From assembly GCA_002344215.1 (NCBI GenBank), contig DDSV01000018.1:1-22231 (forward strand): a DNA stretch of 22,231 nucleotides. Direction: 5' to 3'. The translations under genes were made by a program, and so were the position numbers. Of this stretch, positions 7,302 through 14,563 are shown in pieces. A model generated the notes under the pieces. The model ran no database searches. It worked only from the letters and a program-made list of their open reading frames with translations, and was not told the DNA's origin. How positions within the stretch are numbered: position 1 is the stretch's first letter; each line of letters starts with the position of its first letter. This DNA comes from Akkermansiaceae bacterium UBA2381 (GTDB taxonomy: Bacteria; Verrucomicrobiota; Verrucomicrobiia; Verrucomicrobiales; DEV007).

Positions 7302-8102
7302 ATGATGAAGACTTCGGTAAATCTGCACGGATTCGGAATGACCTTTTTCGCCGCTTTGATGATTTTCCCGGGGCTTTTGCCTACGGGTTTGATTGCCGAG
7401 GAGTTCCGCGAATTTACCAACAGTTCAGGTAAAACGATCAAGGCCGTCGTCATCGCCGCTACAGCGACTGATGTGACCCTGAAGATGGAGGACGGACGTG
7501 AGTTAACCGGTGGTGTTTCCTTCTTCTCCGAAAGTGATCGGGCATTCATTGAAACCTGGCGAAAGGCAAACCCTTCGAAGATCGCCTATGATTTTGAAGT
7601 CACCCTGACACGGGACAGAGCGGATCGCCGCAAGACGACGGAAGGCAACATGCTCATCGTTTACGAAACTTGGAAATACAGCATTAAGGTGGAAAATAAG
7701 TCTAAATCCGGTTCGGGCGGAATCACGACCAGCGGACTCGAGCTACGATACAATGTGGCCAAAACCGCGAAGGCCAGAGCTCAGCAATCTCGTGAGCTTA
7801 ACGACGGCCTTACCCCTGCTGGGGCACTTCTCGTCAGGGCCGGATCCGCCAAACTGGGCAATTTGGAATACCTGCGTTCCGTCCAGGTCGAAACGGAAAC
7901 GATCCCGATTACTCTCAGTGAACTCGCTCCGGGATGGTATTTTGCGGACGGCTCGAAAGACGAGAACAATGATGAACTTGAAGGCATCTGGGTTCAAATC
8001 GTTGAGGGCGATACGGTCATCTATGAAAAGAAGCTGGGCTCGAAAGCGGCGGCGGATGCGAAGTGGGTCTCCCCTTCCGGCGGTTCCGCCAAGGCGAATT
8101 AG
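7302..8102 (+). CDS. Exported protein with SHD1-like domain, function unknown
   Basis: The product has 266 residues from the chosen ATG. A hydrophobic N-terminal signal segment ends near LIAEEF. A short beta-rich domain follows, with REFTNSSGKTIKAVV and LKMEDGRELTGGVSFFSESD. This resembles SHD1 (SLA1 homology domain 1), a module frequent in secreted proteins of the PVC group. The remaining ~190 residues are predicted to be a beta-rich domain without a recognised family, with YETWKYSIKVENKS and a Lys/Ala-rich end. Earlier in-frame ATGs at 7236 and 7272 and a start at 7161 exist. The doublet ATG ATG at 7302/7305 was chosen because it puts a basic-hydrophobic signal peptide at the N-terminus. 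No Shine-Dalgarno sequence is evident. It is convergent with the next gene. Confidence 0.75.
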   Translation: MMKTSVNLHGFGMTFFAALMIFPGLLPTGLIAEEFREFTNSSGKTIKAVVIAATATDVTLKMEDGRELTGGVSFFSESDRAFIETWRKANPSKIAYDFEVTLTRDRADRRKTTEGNMLIVYETWKYSIKVENKSKSGSGGITTSGLELRYNVAKTAKARAQQSRELNDGLTPAGALLVRAGSAKLGNLEYLRSVQVETETIPITLSELAPGWYFADGSKDENNDELEGIWVQIVEGDTVIYEKKLGSKAAADAKWVSPSGGSAKAN

Positions 8103-8141
8103 AGCGAACCAGGACGCGGGTTATTGTCGATCAGCTATTCA

Positions 8142-8729
8142 TCAAACATCGACTCGCGGAAGAAGGTGGTCAGGCACTGCTGAGGGATCAAATTCCCCGG
8201 GCTTGTTCTTCACAACCCACCGAAAACCGATGGGAAGCATCCAGCCGATAATCACGAGTTTCACCACAGTCATCCAGCCGGCAGACGACCAAAAGTAGAA
8301 GAGGGCGGCTGCCAGGATCACCAGACTCCCCATCATAATCGACGATTGGAGCAGCCAATTGGCCAGCGAGGTCCCTCCGAGATAGCGGCACCCGGGTCCG
8401 AGAGCGGCACGCCGTCGTATCAGTGCCAGGACAAGCTCCCGGTAGCTGCCGCTTCGGTCCTCAAAGCTCGCAAAGCCGCTGAAATGCTCGTTTTGAAAAG
8501 CAGCGCACTCGCGACGGGAGTCAGACATACGACAAACATAGCGAAACGGCTGGAAACGTGTCGGCGCGTACTGAAGCCGGATCTGCGTGATGGATTTCAG
8601 GGAGACGGAAAACTCTGGCATGCCTTCGACCCCGCGCACAAGGGCGTCACCTCGCAAGCTCCACAGGGTTTCCTTATCCAGTGCGGAGACCCTGCATCGA
8701 TGGTCTATCCTGATCGGCGGCGGAACCAT
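8142..8729 (-). CDS. Conserved-looking two-helix membrane protein, PH-like N-terminus
   Basis: I do not recognise a named family. The 195-residue product starts with a soluble part of about 125 residues rich in beta-type patterns (KETLWSLRGDALV, FSVSLKSITQIRLQYAPTRF). Together with its position before the helices, this suggests a PH-like (YdbT/bPH-type) fold; that is inference. Two transmembrane helices follow at about residues 132-147 and 152-171. The short tail KPGEFDPSAVPDHLLPRVDV ends the protein. The gene lies 77 bases downstream of the UbiA-like gene on the same strand, so the two may be co-transcribed. The ATG at the right end is the first in frame. Confidence 0.65.
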   Translation of the reverse strand: MVPPPIRIDHRCRVSALDKETLWSLRGDALVRGVEGMPEFSVSLKSITQIRLQYAPTRFQPFRYVCRMSDSRRECAAFQNEHFSGFASFEDRSGSYRELVLALIRRRAALGPGCRYLGGTSLANWLLQSSIMMGSLVILAAALFYFWSSAGWMTVVKLVIIGWMLPIGFRWVVKNKPGEFDPSAVPDHLLPRVDV

Positions 8730-8806
8730 GAATCAAGGCAAGCCGTGGACGGCGTCCGTGGCAAGCAGAAAGCCTGGAAGAGAGGATCCGCCTGTCTCTT
8801 CGGTAT

Positions 8807-9562
8807 TCAGCGAAAAATCACCACCCGCGAGAGCGCCAGCAGCAGGGGTATCATGAGAATTCCGTCCGCTTTTGCCTGAATGAAGGCAGGTCCGTCTCCC
8901 GTCTCCGACCGGGCGAGAAGCAGCGTCAACCCGGAGCAGATAAACAAGCACGAAGAAGTGAGGGGAAAGCCTCCAAGTATCATCAGTGGCAGGCTCGAAA
9001 GGAACGCAAGCGTTAGCATGGCTTCAGGCCATCGTGTTTGGCACCCTTCGTGTGCCCCGGCAAAGTGCGCTGCCGGATCATTCCGGTGATCCAGCTCGCT
9101 CTCGTCCCGCGCAATGAGAAGGCAGTTTCCGGAGAAAAGAAGGACAAGGCCCCCCATCAAACAGAGGTGATATCCTCCTGCCGGTTCCGCGGTGACCGAG
9201 ATGGAGATACCGAGAGCAAAGCAAATCGCTATCGTCATCTCTTTATAAGGCAGGCGCCACAGACAGGGGAGGTTTTTCAAAAAGCGGAAAATCAGGTAAT
9301 AAAGCAGTGTCGCCAGCCCTGGCACCATACCGGCGAGCACGGTAGCCTTTTCAAGGTGCGGGAGTATTGTCGCAATCAATAACCCGAGGGCGATGAAGCC
9401 TATTGAAGCCATTACCCTGAGATGGTCTTCAGCCCACCGGTGTCTTCTCGTCAAAAGCTCTGGTGCCGGGGCGCGAGACACGTCAAGAATGCGATCAAAG
9501 AGATAGATCACCCAGACACCGAGAAACAGGGCAACAAGATTCGGGAGCGGGGCCGCCTCCAA
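8807..9562 (-). CDS. UbiA-superfamily-like multi-pass membrane protein, start uncertain
   Basis: About eight hydrophobic segments fill this protein. Two acidic patterns recall the Asp motifs of UbiA prenyltransferases: IYLFDRILDV early, and ARDESELDHRND in the middle. They are degenerate, so prenyl transfer is uncertain. The end given is a TTG codon, the only common start codon in frame. The frame stays open upstream to a stop at 9683-9685. That extension encodes a plausible first helix, FLCLDAPLAAIGWAICL. The true start may therefore be a rare codon such as ATT (9677-9679) or ATC (9674-9676), or the start may have been lost. It probably shares a transcript with the downstream two-helix protein gene. 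Confidence 0.6.
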   Translation of the reverse strand: MEAAPLPNLVALFLGVWVIYLFDRILDVSRAPAPELLTRRHRWAEDHLRVMASIGFIALGLLIATILPHLEKATVLAGMVPGLATLLYYLIFRFLKNLPCLWRLPYKEMTIAICFALGISISVTAEPAGGYHLCLMGGLVLLFSGNCLLIARDESELDHRNDPAAHFAGAHEGCQTRWPEAMLTLAFLSSLPLMILGGFPLTSSCLFICSGLTLLLARSETGDGPAFIQAKADGILMIPLLLALSRVVIFR

Positions 9563-9775
9563 TCCCGTTCCCGCCCGGTCGAACGAGAGACATATCGCCC
9601 AGCCAATCGCGGCAAGCGGCGCGTCGAGACAGAGAAACGAAGGAAAAAGGAAAAAGCGTTCGAGAAGCGTCCTGATAATGTTTTAGTTACATCAATCCTT
9701 CCGGGCCGCCCCGTAAAACTGCGAAACGACTGCCATTTTCAATAGATTCTGAACCCTCTCTATTTCAGCCACGAT

Positions 9776-10858
9776 ATGTCATCACCTTCGAAACTCTTTG
9801 CCCTCATCCTCGCTGGCGGCAGCGGAACCCGGTTCTGGCCGCTCAGCCGGAATTCCCGGCCGAAACAGCTACTCAATCTCTTTGACGACGAAACCCTGAT
9901 CGAAAAAGCAGTGAATCGACTCGATGGACTTGTGCCGCCGGATCAGATCCTGATTCTTACCAACGAAGCCCAACTTGAGGCGGTAAAGAAAGTCCTTCCC
10001 CATCTACCGCCTGAAAATATCGTAGCCGAACCCGCCCGGCGGGACACCGCCCCGGCCATTGCCCTCGCGGCAGGCTGGATCGCGGCGCGGGATCCCGAAG
10101 CCACCATGATTGCTCTTCCTGCCGACCAACTGGTGATCCGGGAGGAGGAGTTTCGTGACGTGCTCCGTGCCGCCGCGTGGGCAGCGGAAACTGAATCCGC
10201 TATTGTGACACTGGGAATCAAGCCTGACTGGCCCTGCCCGAGCTTCGGGTACATCGAAAGAGGCGGGTCGATCGGCAAGGCCGCAGCGGGGAACAATGCT
10301 GAAGTTTTCGAGGTGACCCGTTTCCGGGAAAAGCCATCGGTCGAAACCGCCGAAGAATATCTGAAGTCCGGCGGGTTCTCCTGGAATGCTGGGATCTTTG
10401 TCTGGACCATTCCCACCCTGATGCGTGAACTTTCCCGGCACTGCCCCCAACTCGCCGGTTTTATTTCCGTACTGCGGGACAGTGGTGACTTCACTTCGAC
10501 CGTGACGGAAAAGTTTCCGGGGCTTAATAAAATCTCGATCGATTTTGCCCTCATGGAGAATGCTGATCGCATCCTCAATATCGAAGCAGAAGTCGGCTGG
10601 GATGACGTCGGAGGATGGCCCTCGGTCGCCAAATATCTCGAACAGGACAAGGATGGGAACGCCTGTCGGGGACCACTTCTCTCCGTCGATTCACATAACA
10701 ATATTATTTTTTCCACCCCCGGCACCCCGACAGTGACACTACTGGGTGTGGAAGGACTCATTGTGGTTCAGACAGGGGATGCCATTCTCGTCGCGAGTCG
10801 CGATAAGGCGGACGAGATCAAGAAGCTGGTTGACCGCCTTCCCCAGGAGTTACTCTGA
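9776..10858 (+). CDS. manC: Mannose-1-phosphate guanylyltransferase
   Basis: The enzyme makes GDP-mannose from mannose-1-phosphate and GTP in the cytoplasm, supplying mannosyl and fucosyl units for surface polysaccharide. The nucleotidyltransferase signature GGSGTRFWPLSR starts at residue 14, with SRPKQLL just after; PADQ and RFREKPSVETAEEYL follow. The sugar-binding region SWNAGIFVW and the VGWDDVGGW motif are intact. With 360 residues it is the short, monofunctional form: the C-terminal phosphomannose isomerase domain of bifunctional ManC/AlgA proteins is absent. It is followed after 24 bases by ruvX on the same strand, probably as an operon. Confidence 0.93.
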   Translation: MSSPSKLFALILAGGSGTRFWPLSRNSRPKQLLNLFDDETLIEKAVNRLDGLVPPDQILILTNEAQLEAVKKVLPHLPPENIVAEPARRDTAPAIALAAGWIAARDPEATMIALPADQLVIREEEFRDVLRAAAWAAETESAIVTLGIKPDWPCPSFGYIERGGSIGKAAAGNNAEVFEVTRFREKPSVETAEEYLKSGGFSWNAGIFVWTIPTLMRELSRHCPQLAGFISVLRDSGDFTSTVTEKFPGLNKISIDFALMENADRILNIEAEVGWDDVGGWPSVAKYLEQDKDGNACRGPLLSVDSHNNIIFSTPGTPTVTLLGVEGLIVVQTGDAILVASRDKADEIKKLVDRLPQELL

Positions 10859-10882
10859 GCGAGAACTCATATCAGTAACATT

Positions 10883-11323
10883 ATGAACGACTTGATACGG
10901 GCGATGGGCATGGACTACGGAACGGCCCGGATCGGATTGTCCGTCAGCGACGATATTGGCATGCTTGCCCACCCCCTTGAAACGGTTCCCGCCGCAGATT
11001 TGGAGCGGGCTGCCCGTCGCATCGCCGAACTCGCGGAACTAAGAAAGATCGAACACCTCGTGGTCGGGCTTCCCCTGCACATGAATGGTGAAGAAGGGGA
11101 AGCGGTGGCCGGGGTTCGCCGCTTTGTGGCCCTGCTCCGCCCTCTTCTCCCCGAAGCCGTCACCATTCACGAAGTGGACGAGCGCCTCACCACCACCAGT
11201 GCGATGGAAAAGCTCCATCAGGCGGGCCGGAATGCAAAAAACTCCCGGAAGATTATTGATCAGGCCGCTGCCATCGAGATTCTCCAGTCATGGCTCGACG
11301 CAAGGAGCGCCTACCTTCCCTGA
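10883..11323 (+). CDS. ruvX: RuvX/YqgF family pre-16S rRNA nuclease
   Basis: This 146-residue RNase H-like protein belongs to the YqgF family, which is needed for maturation of the 16S rRNA 5' end; it was formerly called a putative Holliday junction resolvase. MDYGTARIGLSVSD carries the first catalytic Asp (residue 11). VGLPLHMNGEEG is the second conserved block. HEVDERLTT (96-104) and IDQAAAIEILQ (Asp 126) supply the other acidic residues. The length is typical. It lies 24 bases after manC, with no clear ribosome binding site, and a hairpin with a T-run follows it. Confidence 0.94.
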   Translation: MNDLIRAMGMDYGTARIGLSVSDDIGMLAHPLETVPAADLERAARRIAELAELRKIEHLVVGLPLHMNGEEGEAVAGVRRFVALLRPLLPEAVTIHEVDERLTTTSAMEKLHQAGRNAKNSRKIIDQAAAIEILQSWLDARSAYLP

Positions 11324-11343
11324 CAGGTACCAACGGATTGCGC

Positions 11344-11365
11344 AAACACGACAAAGGTGTTTTTT
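11344..11365 (+). terminator. Probable intrinsic terminator after ruvX
   Basis: A six-base-pair stem AAACAC/GTGTTT with a seven-base loop merges into a run of six to eight T. The stem is AT-leaning, so strength is moderate at best. It lies 20 bases after the ruvX stop and separates ruvX from the lipoprotein genes. Confidence 0.45.
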
Positions 11366-11426
11366 GTCTTTCTTTAGAAGGAATTTTGGCCAAATATTGA
11401 ATCATCGGTCCTCCTTTAACGTCTTT

Positions 11427-11432
11427 TATAGT
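11427..11432 (+). promoter_or_regulatory. Possible -10 element of the first zipper lipoprotein gene
   Basis: TATAGT matches the -10 consensus at five of six positions and lies 45 bases before the ATG, downstream of the ruvX terminator. No good -35 is found 16-18 bases upstream, so the call is weak. Confidence 0.3.
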
Positions 11433-11477
11433 CGGATCGACTCATTCGAACGAACTCAAATAACGATTACCTATTCT

Positions 11478-11714
11478 ATGAAACACTCAGTTAAAATGTC
11501 GCTTCTCGCTGTCGGGTTGCTCTCCGCATCAGCGATGATTTCCTGCACTCCCGGTGAACGCGGAGCCGTCACCGGAGGCCTTATCGGTGCCGGCGCAGGT
11601 GCCCTTATCGGAGACGGAACCGGTGCACTGATCGGTGGAGCCATTGGCGCCGTCGCAGGTTCGGAAATTTCCAAGAATCGTGCTGCCCGGAATCGCGGTT
11701 ACTACCGCTATTAA
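11478..11714 (+). CDS. Small glycine-zipper lipoprotein (first of a tandem pair)
   Basis: This 78-residue protein starts with a lipoprotein-like signal peptide ending in AMISC, which puts Cys at residue 23; the lipobox is imperfect. Two glycine-zipper segments follow, GGLIGAGAGALIG and GGAIGAVAGSEI, and then a basic tail ending RNRGYYRY. Glycine zippers of this kind insert into or pack against membranes, and the protein probably sits in the outer membrane or envelope. The ATG opening MKHSVKMSLL was chosen because it starts the signal peptide. The frame is open further upstream but overlaps ruvX in another frame. It is a paralogue of the next gene, 82 bases downstream. Confidence 0.85.
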   Translation: MKHSVKMSLLAVGLLSASAMISCTPGERGAVTGGLIGAGAGALIGDGTGALIGGAIGAVAGSEISKNRAARNRGYYRY

Positions 11715-11796
11715 TCCAAGTCCTGATTCCTTTTCTTCGGTTTGAACATTTCTTCAGTCCGAAGTTCAGAAGGTCTCAGTCAACTTGAATCACGAA

Positions 11797-12150
11797 ATGA
11801 AACTTAAACGAGCAATCTGGTCTTCGACCATTCTGGTGGCAGCTTCGCTATTCGGCACTGCGTGCTCTCCTACAGAGGAGGGTGCGTTTGTCGGCGGAGC
11901 ACTTGGTGCCGCCGCAGGTGGTGCCATTACTGACAGCGCCGGCGGGGCTCTGGTCGGGGGGTTATTGGGAGCCGCCGCAGGTGCTGCGGTCGCCGATGAT
12001 CGTTACGACAGACGCTACCGGCGCTATGATCGCCGCGTCTACGGTCACGGTCATGGGGGGCGTGGCTACGGCTACTACGACCATTACCAATACGACGACG
12101 GATATTACGGCGGAGGATATCACCGGCCGCATGGAGGATGGGGATACTGA
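11797..12150 (+). CDS. Glycine-zipper lipoprotein with Tyr/Gly/His/Arg-rich tail
   Basis: The product has 117 residues. The signal peptide starts MKLKRAIWSS and ends LFGTAC, again with Cys at residue 23, exactly as in its upstream neighbour. Glycine-zipper repeats GGALGAAAGGAI and GGLLGAAAGAAVA follow. The C-terminal ~45 residues are unusual: RYDRRYRRYDRR, then a run of Tyr, Gly, His and Asp. A TTG four codons upstream is an alternative start. It probably anchors in the outer membrane with the zipper in the bilayer and the charged tail in the periplasm; that is inference. A strong terminator follows 53 bases after the stop. Confidence 0.85.
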   Translation: MKLKRAIWSSTILVAASLFGTACSPTEEGAFVGGALGAAAGGAITDSAGGALVGGLLGAAAGAAVADDRYDRRYRRYDRRVYGHGHGGRGYGYYDHYQYDDGYYGGGYHRPHGGWGY

Positions 12151-12202
12151 TTTCCACTTGGAAGCCACCTCATCCCACGCTCCAAACCGCATAGCTTATT
12201 AC

Positions 12203-12233
12203 AAAAGCGGGAGGCGAAAGCCTCCCGCTTTTT
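12203..12233. terminator. Strong intrinsic terminator, probably bidirectional
   Basis: A perfect 13-base-pair stem (AAAAGCGGGAGGC pairing with its complement) has a stable GAAA tetraloop and is flanked by A-tracts on one side and T-tracts on the other. It can stop both the plus-strand lipoprotein transcript and the minus-strand glgB transcript, whose stop codon is about 40 bases away. Confidence 0.9.
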
Positions 12234-12272
12234 GTTTGGCACAGTAAGGCTTTCCACCGGAGCGGGAGATCC

Positions 12273-14480
12273 CTAAACCACCCGAAGTTTGAAGTATACC
12301 GTCGCGAGGGGCGGCACCTCAATCTGAATGGAAAATGCCCGCCCATGAGCCTCCTGATCCTGAGCGGGAATTCCGCCGGCTGCTCCGATATTGGAACCCC
12401 CATAGAGCGAAGAGTCCGAATTTAGAATCTCTTCGTAGAATCCGCCGGAGGGCACCCCGAGACGAAATCCGGAACGGGGAACCGGGGTCGCATTCACGAC
12501 GACAACGACACTTTCTCCCCTGCGGCTCCGGCGAACAAAGGAGAAAAGACTGTGTTTCGCATCATTATGATCGATCCACTCGAAGCCGCCGGGCTCATGG
12601 TCCAGCTCATGCAGGGCAGGCTCGGAGACGTATAGCCGATTGAGATCCCGCACCAGTCTCTGAAATCCGGAATGCTCCGGATAGTCAAGGAGATGCCAGG
12701 GAAGACTTTGGGAGTAATTCCACTCCTCGGACTGTCCAATGTCGATCCCCTGGAAAAGCAACTTCTTGCCCGGATGGGCAAACATCCAGGCAAGGAAGAA
12801 CCGGGCGTTTGCCATCTGCTGCCACCTGTCGCCCGGCATTTTTTGAATGAGTGAGCCTTTTCCGTGGACCACCTCATCATGACTGAGCACGAGGATGTAG
12901 TTCTCATGATAGGCATAGATCATCGAGAAGGTAGCCTTGCCGTGATGATACTTCCGGTGAACAGGCTCGTGACTCATGTAGCTGAGCGAGTCGTTCATCC
13001 AGCCCATGTTCCATTTGAAGCCGAATCCGAGGCCGCCGGCATCGACAGGACGCGAGACGCCCGGGAAAGCCGTCGACTCTTCAGCGAGGGTCATGATCCC
13101 CGGATTCTCCTCGTAGCAGATCTGGTTGAGCTGCTTGACGAATTCAATGGCCTCAATGTTTTCACGGCCTCCGTATTGGTTCGGAATCCATTGCCCGTCC
13201 TCGCGCGAGTAGTCGAGGTAGAGCATCGATGCCACCGCGTCCACGCGAAGACCGTCGATGTGAAACTCCTGCAACCAGAACATGGCATTGCTGATGAGGA
13301 AGTTCCTCACTTCGTTCCTTCCAAAATTGAAGATCAGGGTTCCCCAATCGGCATGTTCACCCTGGCGCGGGTCGGCATGCTCATACAGGGCAGTTCCGTC
13401 AAACTGCGCCAGACCATGCGCATCCTTGGGGAAATGGGCCGGAACCCAGTCAACAATTACTCCGATTCCCCGCTGGTGGCACCGGTCGACGAACTGCCTG
13501 AATTCATCGGGCGTGCCGAACCGGCTTGTCGGGGCGAAGTAGCCACAGCCCTGATAACCCCACGACCCGTCGAAGGGAAACTCCGCCACCGGCATCAGCT
13601 CGATATGGGTGTATCCCATCTCAGACACATAACTGATGAGCTCGTCGGCGAACTCCAGGTAACTGAGAAAGCGGTTCCCCTCATCAAATCGCCGTTTCCA
13701 TGATCCAAGATGCACCTCGTAGATCGACATCGGGCCATGATATAGGTCCGCCTTGGCCCGCTTCTCCATCCAGGCGTTGTCCTTCCACTGATAGCGGTCA
13801 AGGTCGTAGATGATGCTGGCGGTCTCGGGACCGTGCTGGGAGAAAAACGCGAAAGGGTCACTTTTCACGAACAGGTTTCCCCCGGCTCCCACGATTTCGA
13901 ATTTGTAATGATCACCCGTGCAAAGATGGGGAACAAAAATCTCCCAGATGCCGTTATGATTCCGCATCGGGTGTACCCGGCCATCCCAGCCGTTGAAATC
14001 ACCGACGACACTCACCCGGTAAGCATTCGGAGCCCAGACCGCAAACGAGACCCCGTCGACCCCGCCCATGTCGCGCCGGTGAGCCCCCATCGTTTTCCAA
14101 AGACGGCGATGGGTCCCTTCACCAAGGAAGTATACGTCCTGCTCCCCGAGAACCGGCCCGAAGGAATAGGGGTCCCGAAGCGGCTCCGTGACGACTTCGC
14201 CGAACTTAAAGGTCAAGGTGTAGGAAAACGATTCGGTCCGGTCCGGAAAAAGGCACTCATAAAAGCCCTCGCGTTTCAGACAGGTCATCTCGACCGGATC
14301 GCCACCTTCGGGCGTAACTTTGACAAATGAAGTGTAGGGACGAAAAACACGAAGCACCATCCCGGGACCGGCAGGGTCCCGGTGCAGGCCGAGAAACCCG
14401 AACGGATCCCCGTGCGAAGCACTCAGAATCAAAGAAATTTCGTTCGGAGGGGAACTGCAAGTGCTTGGCTGTGACGACAT
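12273..14480 (-). CDS. glgB: 1,4-alpha-glucan (glycogen) branching enzyme
   Basis: The enzyme forms alpha-1,6 branches in glycogen (GH13) in the cytoplasm. The 735-residue length matches the full bacterial GlgB, with the extra N-terminal CBM48 (about residues 15-115) before a second CBM48 (about 135-240) that contains FAVWAPNAYRVSVVGDFNGW. The catalytic (beta/alpha)8 barrel follows from about residue 250. Catalytic residues are present: nucleophile Asp 414 in GLRVDAVAS, acid/base Glu 467 in TLAEES, and Asp 535 in LSHDEVVHGKGS. A C-terminal beta domain closes the protein. No other glycogen gene is adjacent. It is divergent from rlmD across 83 bases and ends next to the strong terminator. Confidence 0.97.
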   Translation of the reverse strand: MSSQPSTCSSPPNEISLILSASHGDPFGFLGLHRDPAGPGMVLRVFRPYTSFVKVTPEGGDPVEMTCLKREGFYECLFPDRTESFSYTLTFKFGEVVTEPLRDPYSFGPVLGEQDVYFLGEGTHRRLWKTMGAHRRDMGGVDGVSFAVWAPNAYRVSVVGDFNGWDGRVHPMRNHNGIWEIFVPHLCTGDHYKFEIVGAGGNLFVKSDPFAFFSQHGPETASIIYDLDRYQWKDNAWMEKRAKADLYHGPMSIYEVHLGSWKRRFDEGNRFLSYLEFADELISYVSEMGYTHIELMPVAEFPFDGSWGYQGCGYFAPTSRFGTPDEFRQFVDRCHQRGIGVIVDWVPAHFPKDAHGLAQFDGTALYEHADPRQGEHADWGTLIFNFGRNEVRNFLISNAMFWLQEFHIDGLRVDAVASMLYLDYSREDGQWIPNQYGGRENIEAIEFVKQLNQICYEENPGIMTLAEESTAFPGVSRPVDAGGLGFGFKWNMGWMNDSLSYMSHEPVHRKYHHGKATFSMIYAYHENYILVLSHDEVVHGKGSLIQKMPGDRWQQMANARFFLAWMFAHPGKKLLFQGIDIGQSEEWNYSQSLPWHLLDYPEHSGFQRLVRDLNRLYVSEPALHELDHEPGGFEWIDHNDAKHSLFSFVRRSRRGESVVVVVNATPVPRSGFRLGVPSGGFYEEILNSDSSLYGGSNIGAAGGIPAQDQEAHGRAFSIQIEVPPLATVYFKLRVV

Positions 14481-14488
14481 AACAGTTC

Positions 14489-14517
14489 AATATAGGTCAA
14501 AAGCTGATTTTTAGAAA
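14489..14517 (-). promoter_or_regulatory. Possible glgB promoter
   Basis: On the minus strand, TATATT (-10, five of six) lies eight bases before the glgB ATG, with TTTCTA 17 bases further upstream as a poor -35. If the -10 is used, the message would be leaderless or nearly so. Confidence 0.35.
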
Positions 14518-14563
14518 GCAGGGTTCCGCAGATTGGGTAGCTTGGCTTAGCATCTTCAGTGCC

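Noticed and set aside
11085..11477. N-terminal extension of the first glycine-zipper protein through ruvX
   Set aside because: It overlaps ruvX in another frame and buries the lipoprotein signal peptide; the ATG at 11478 gives a proper secretory N-terminus.
11735..11770. Inverted repeat CTTCGG/CCGAAG between the two zipper genes
   Set aside because: The arms are six bases with a loop of about 18 and no T-run; it is neither a convincing terminator nor an operator.
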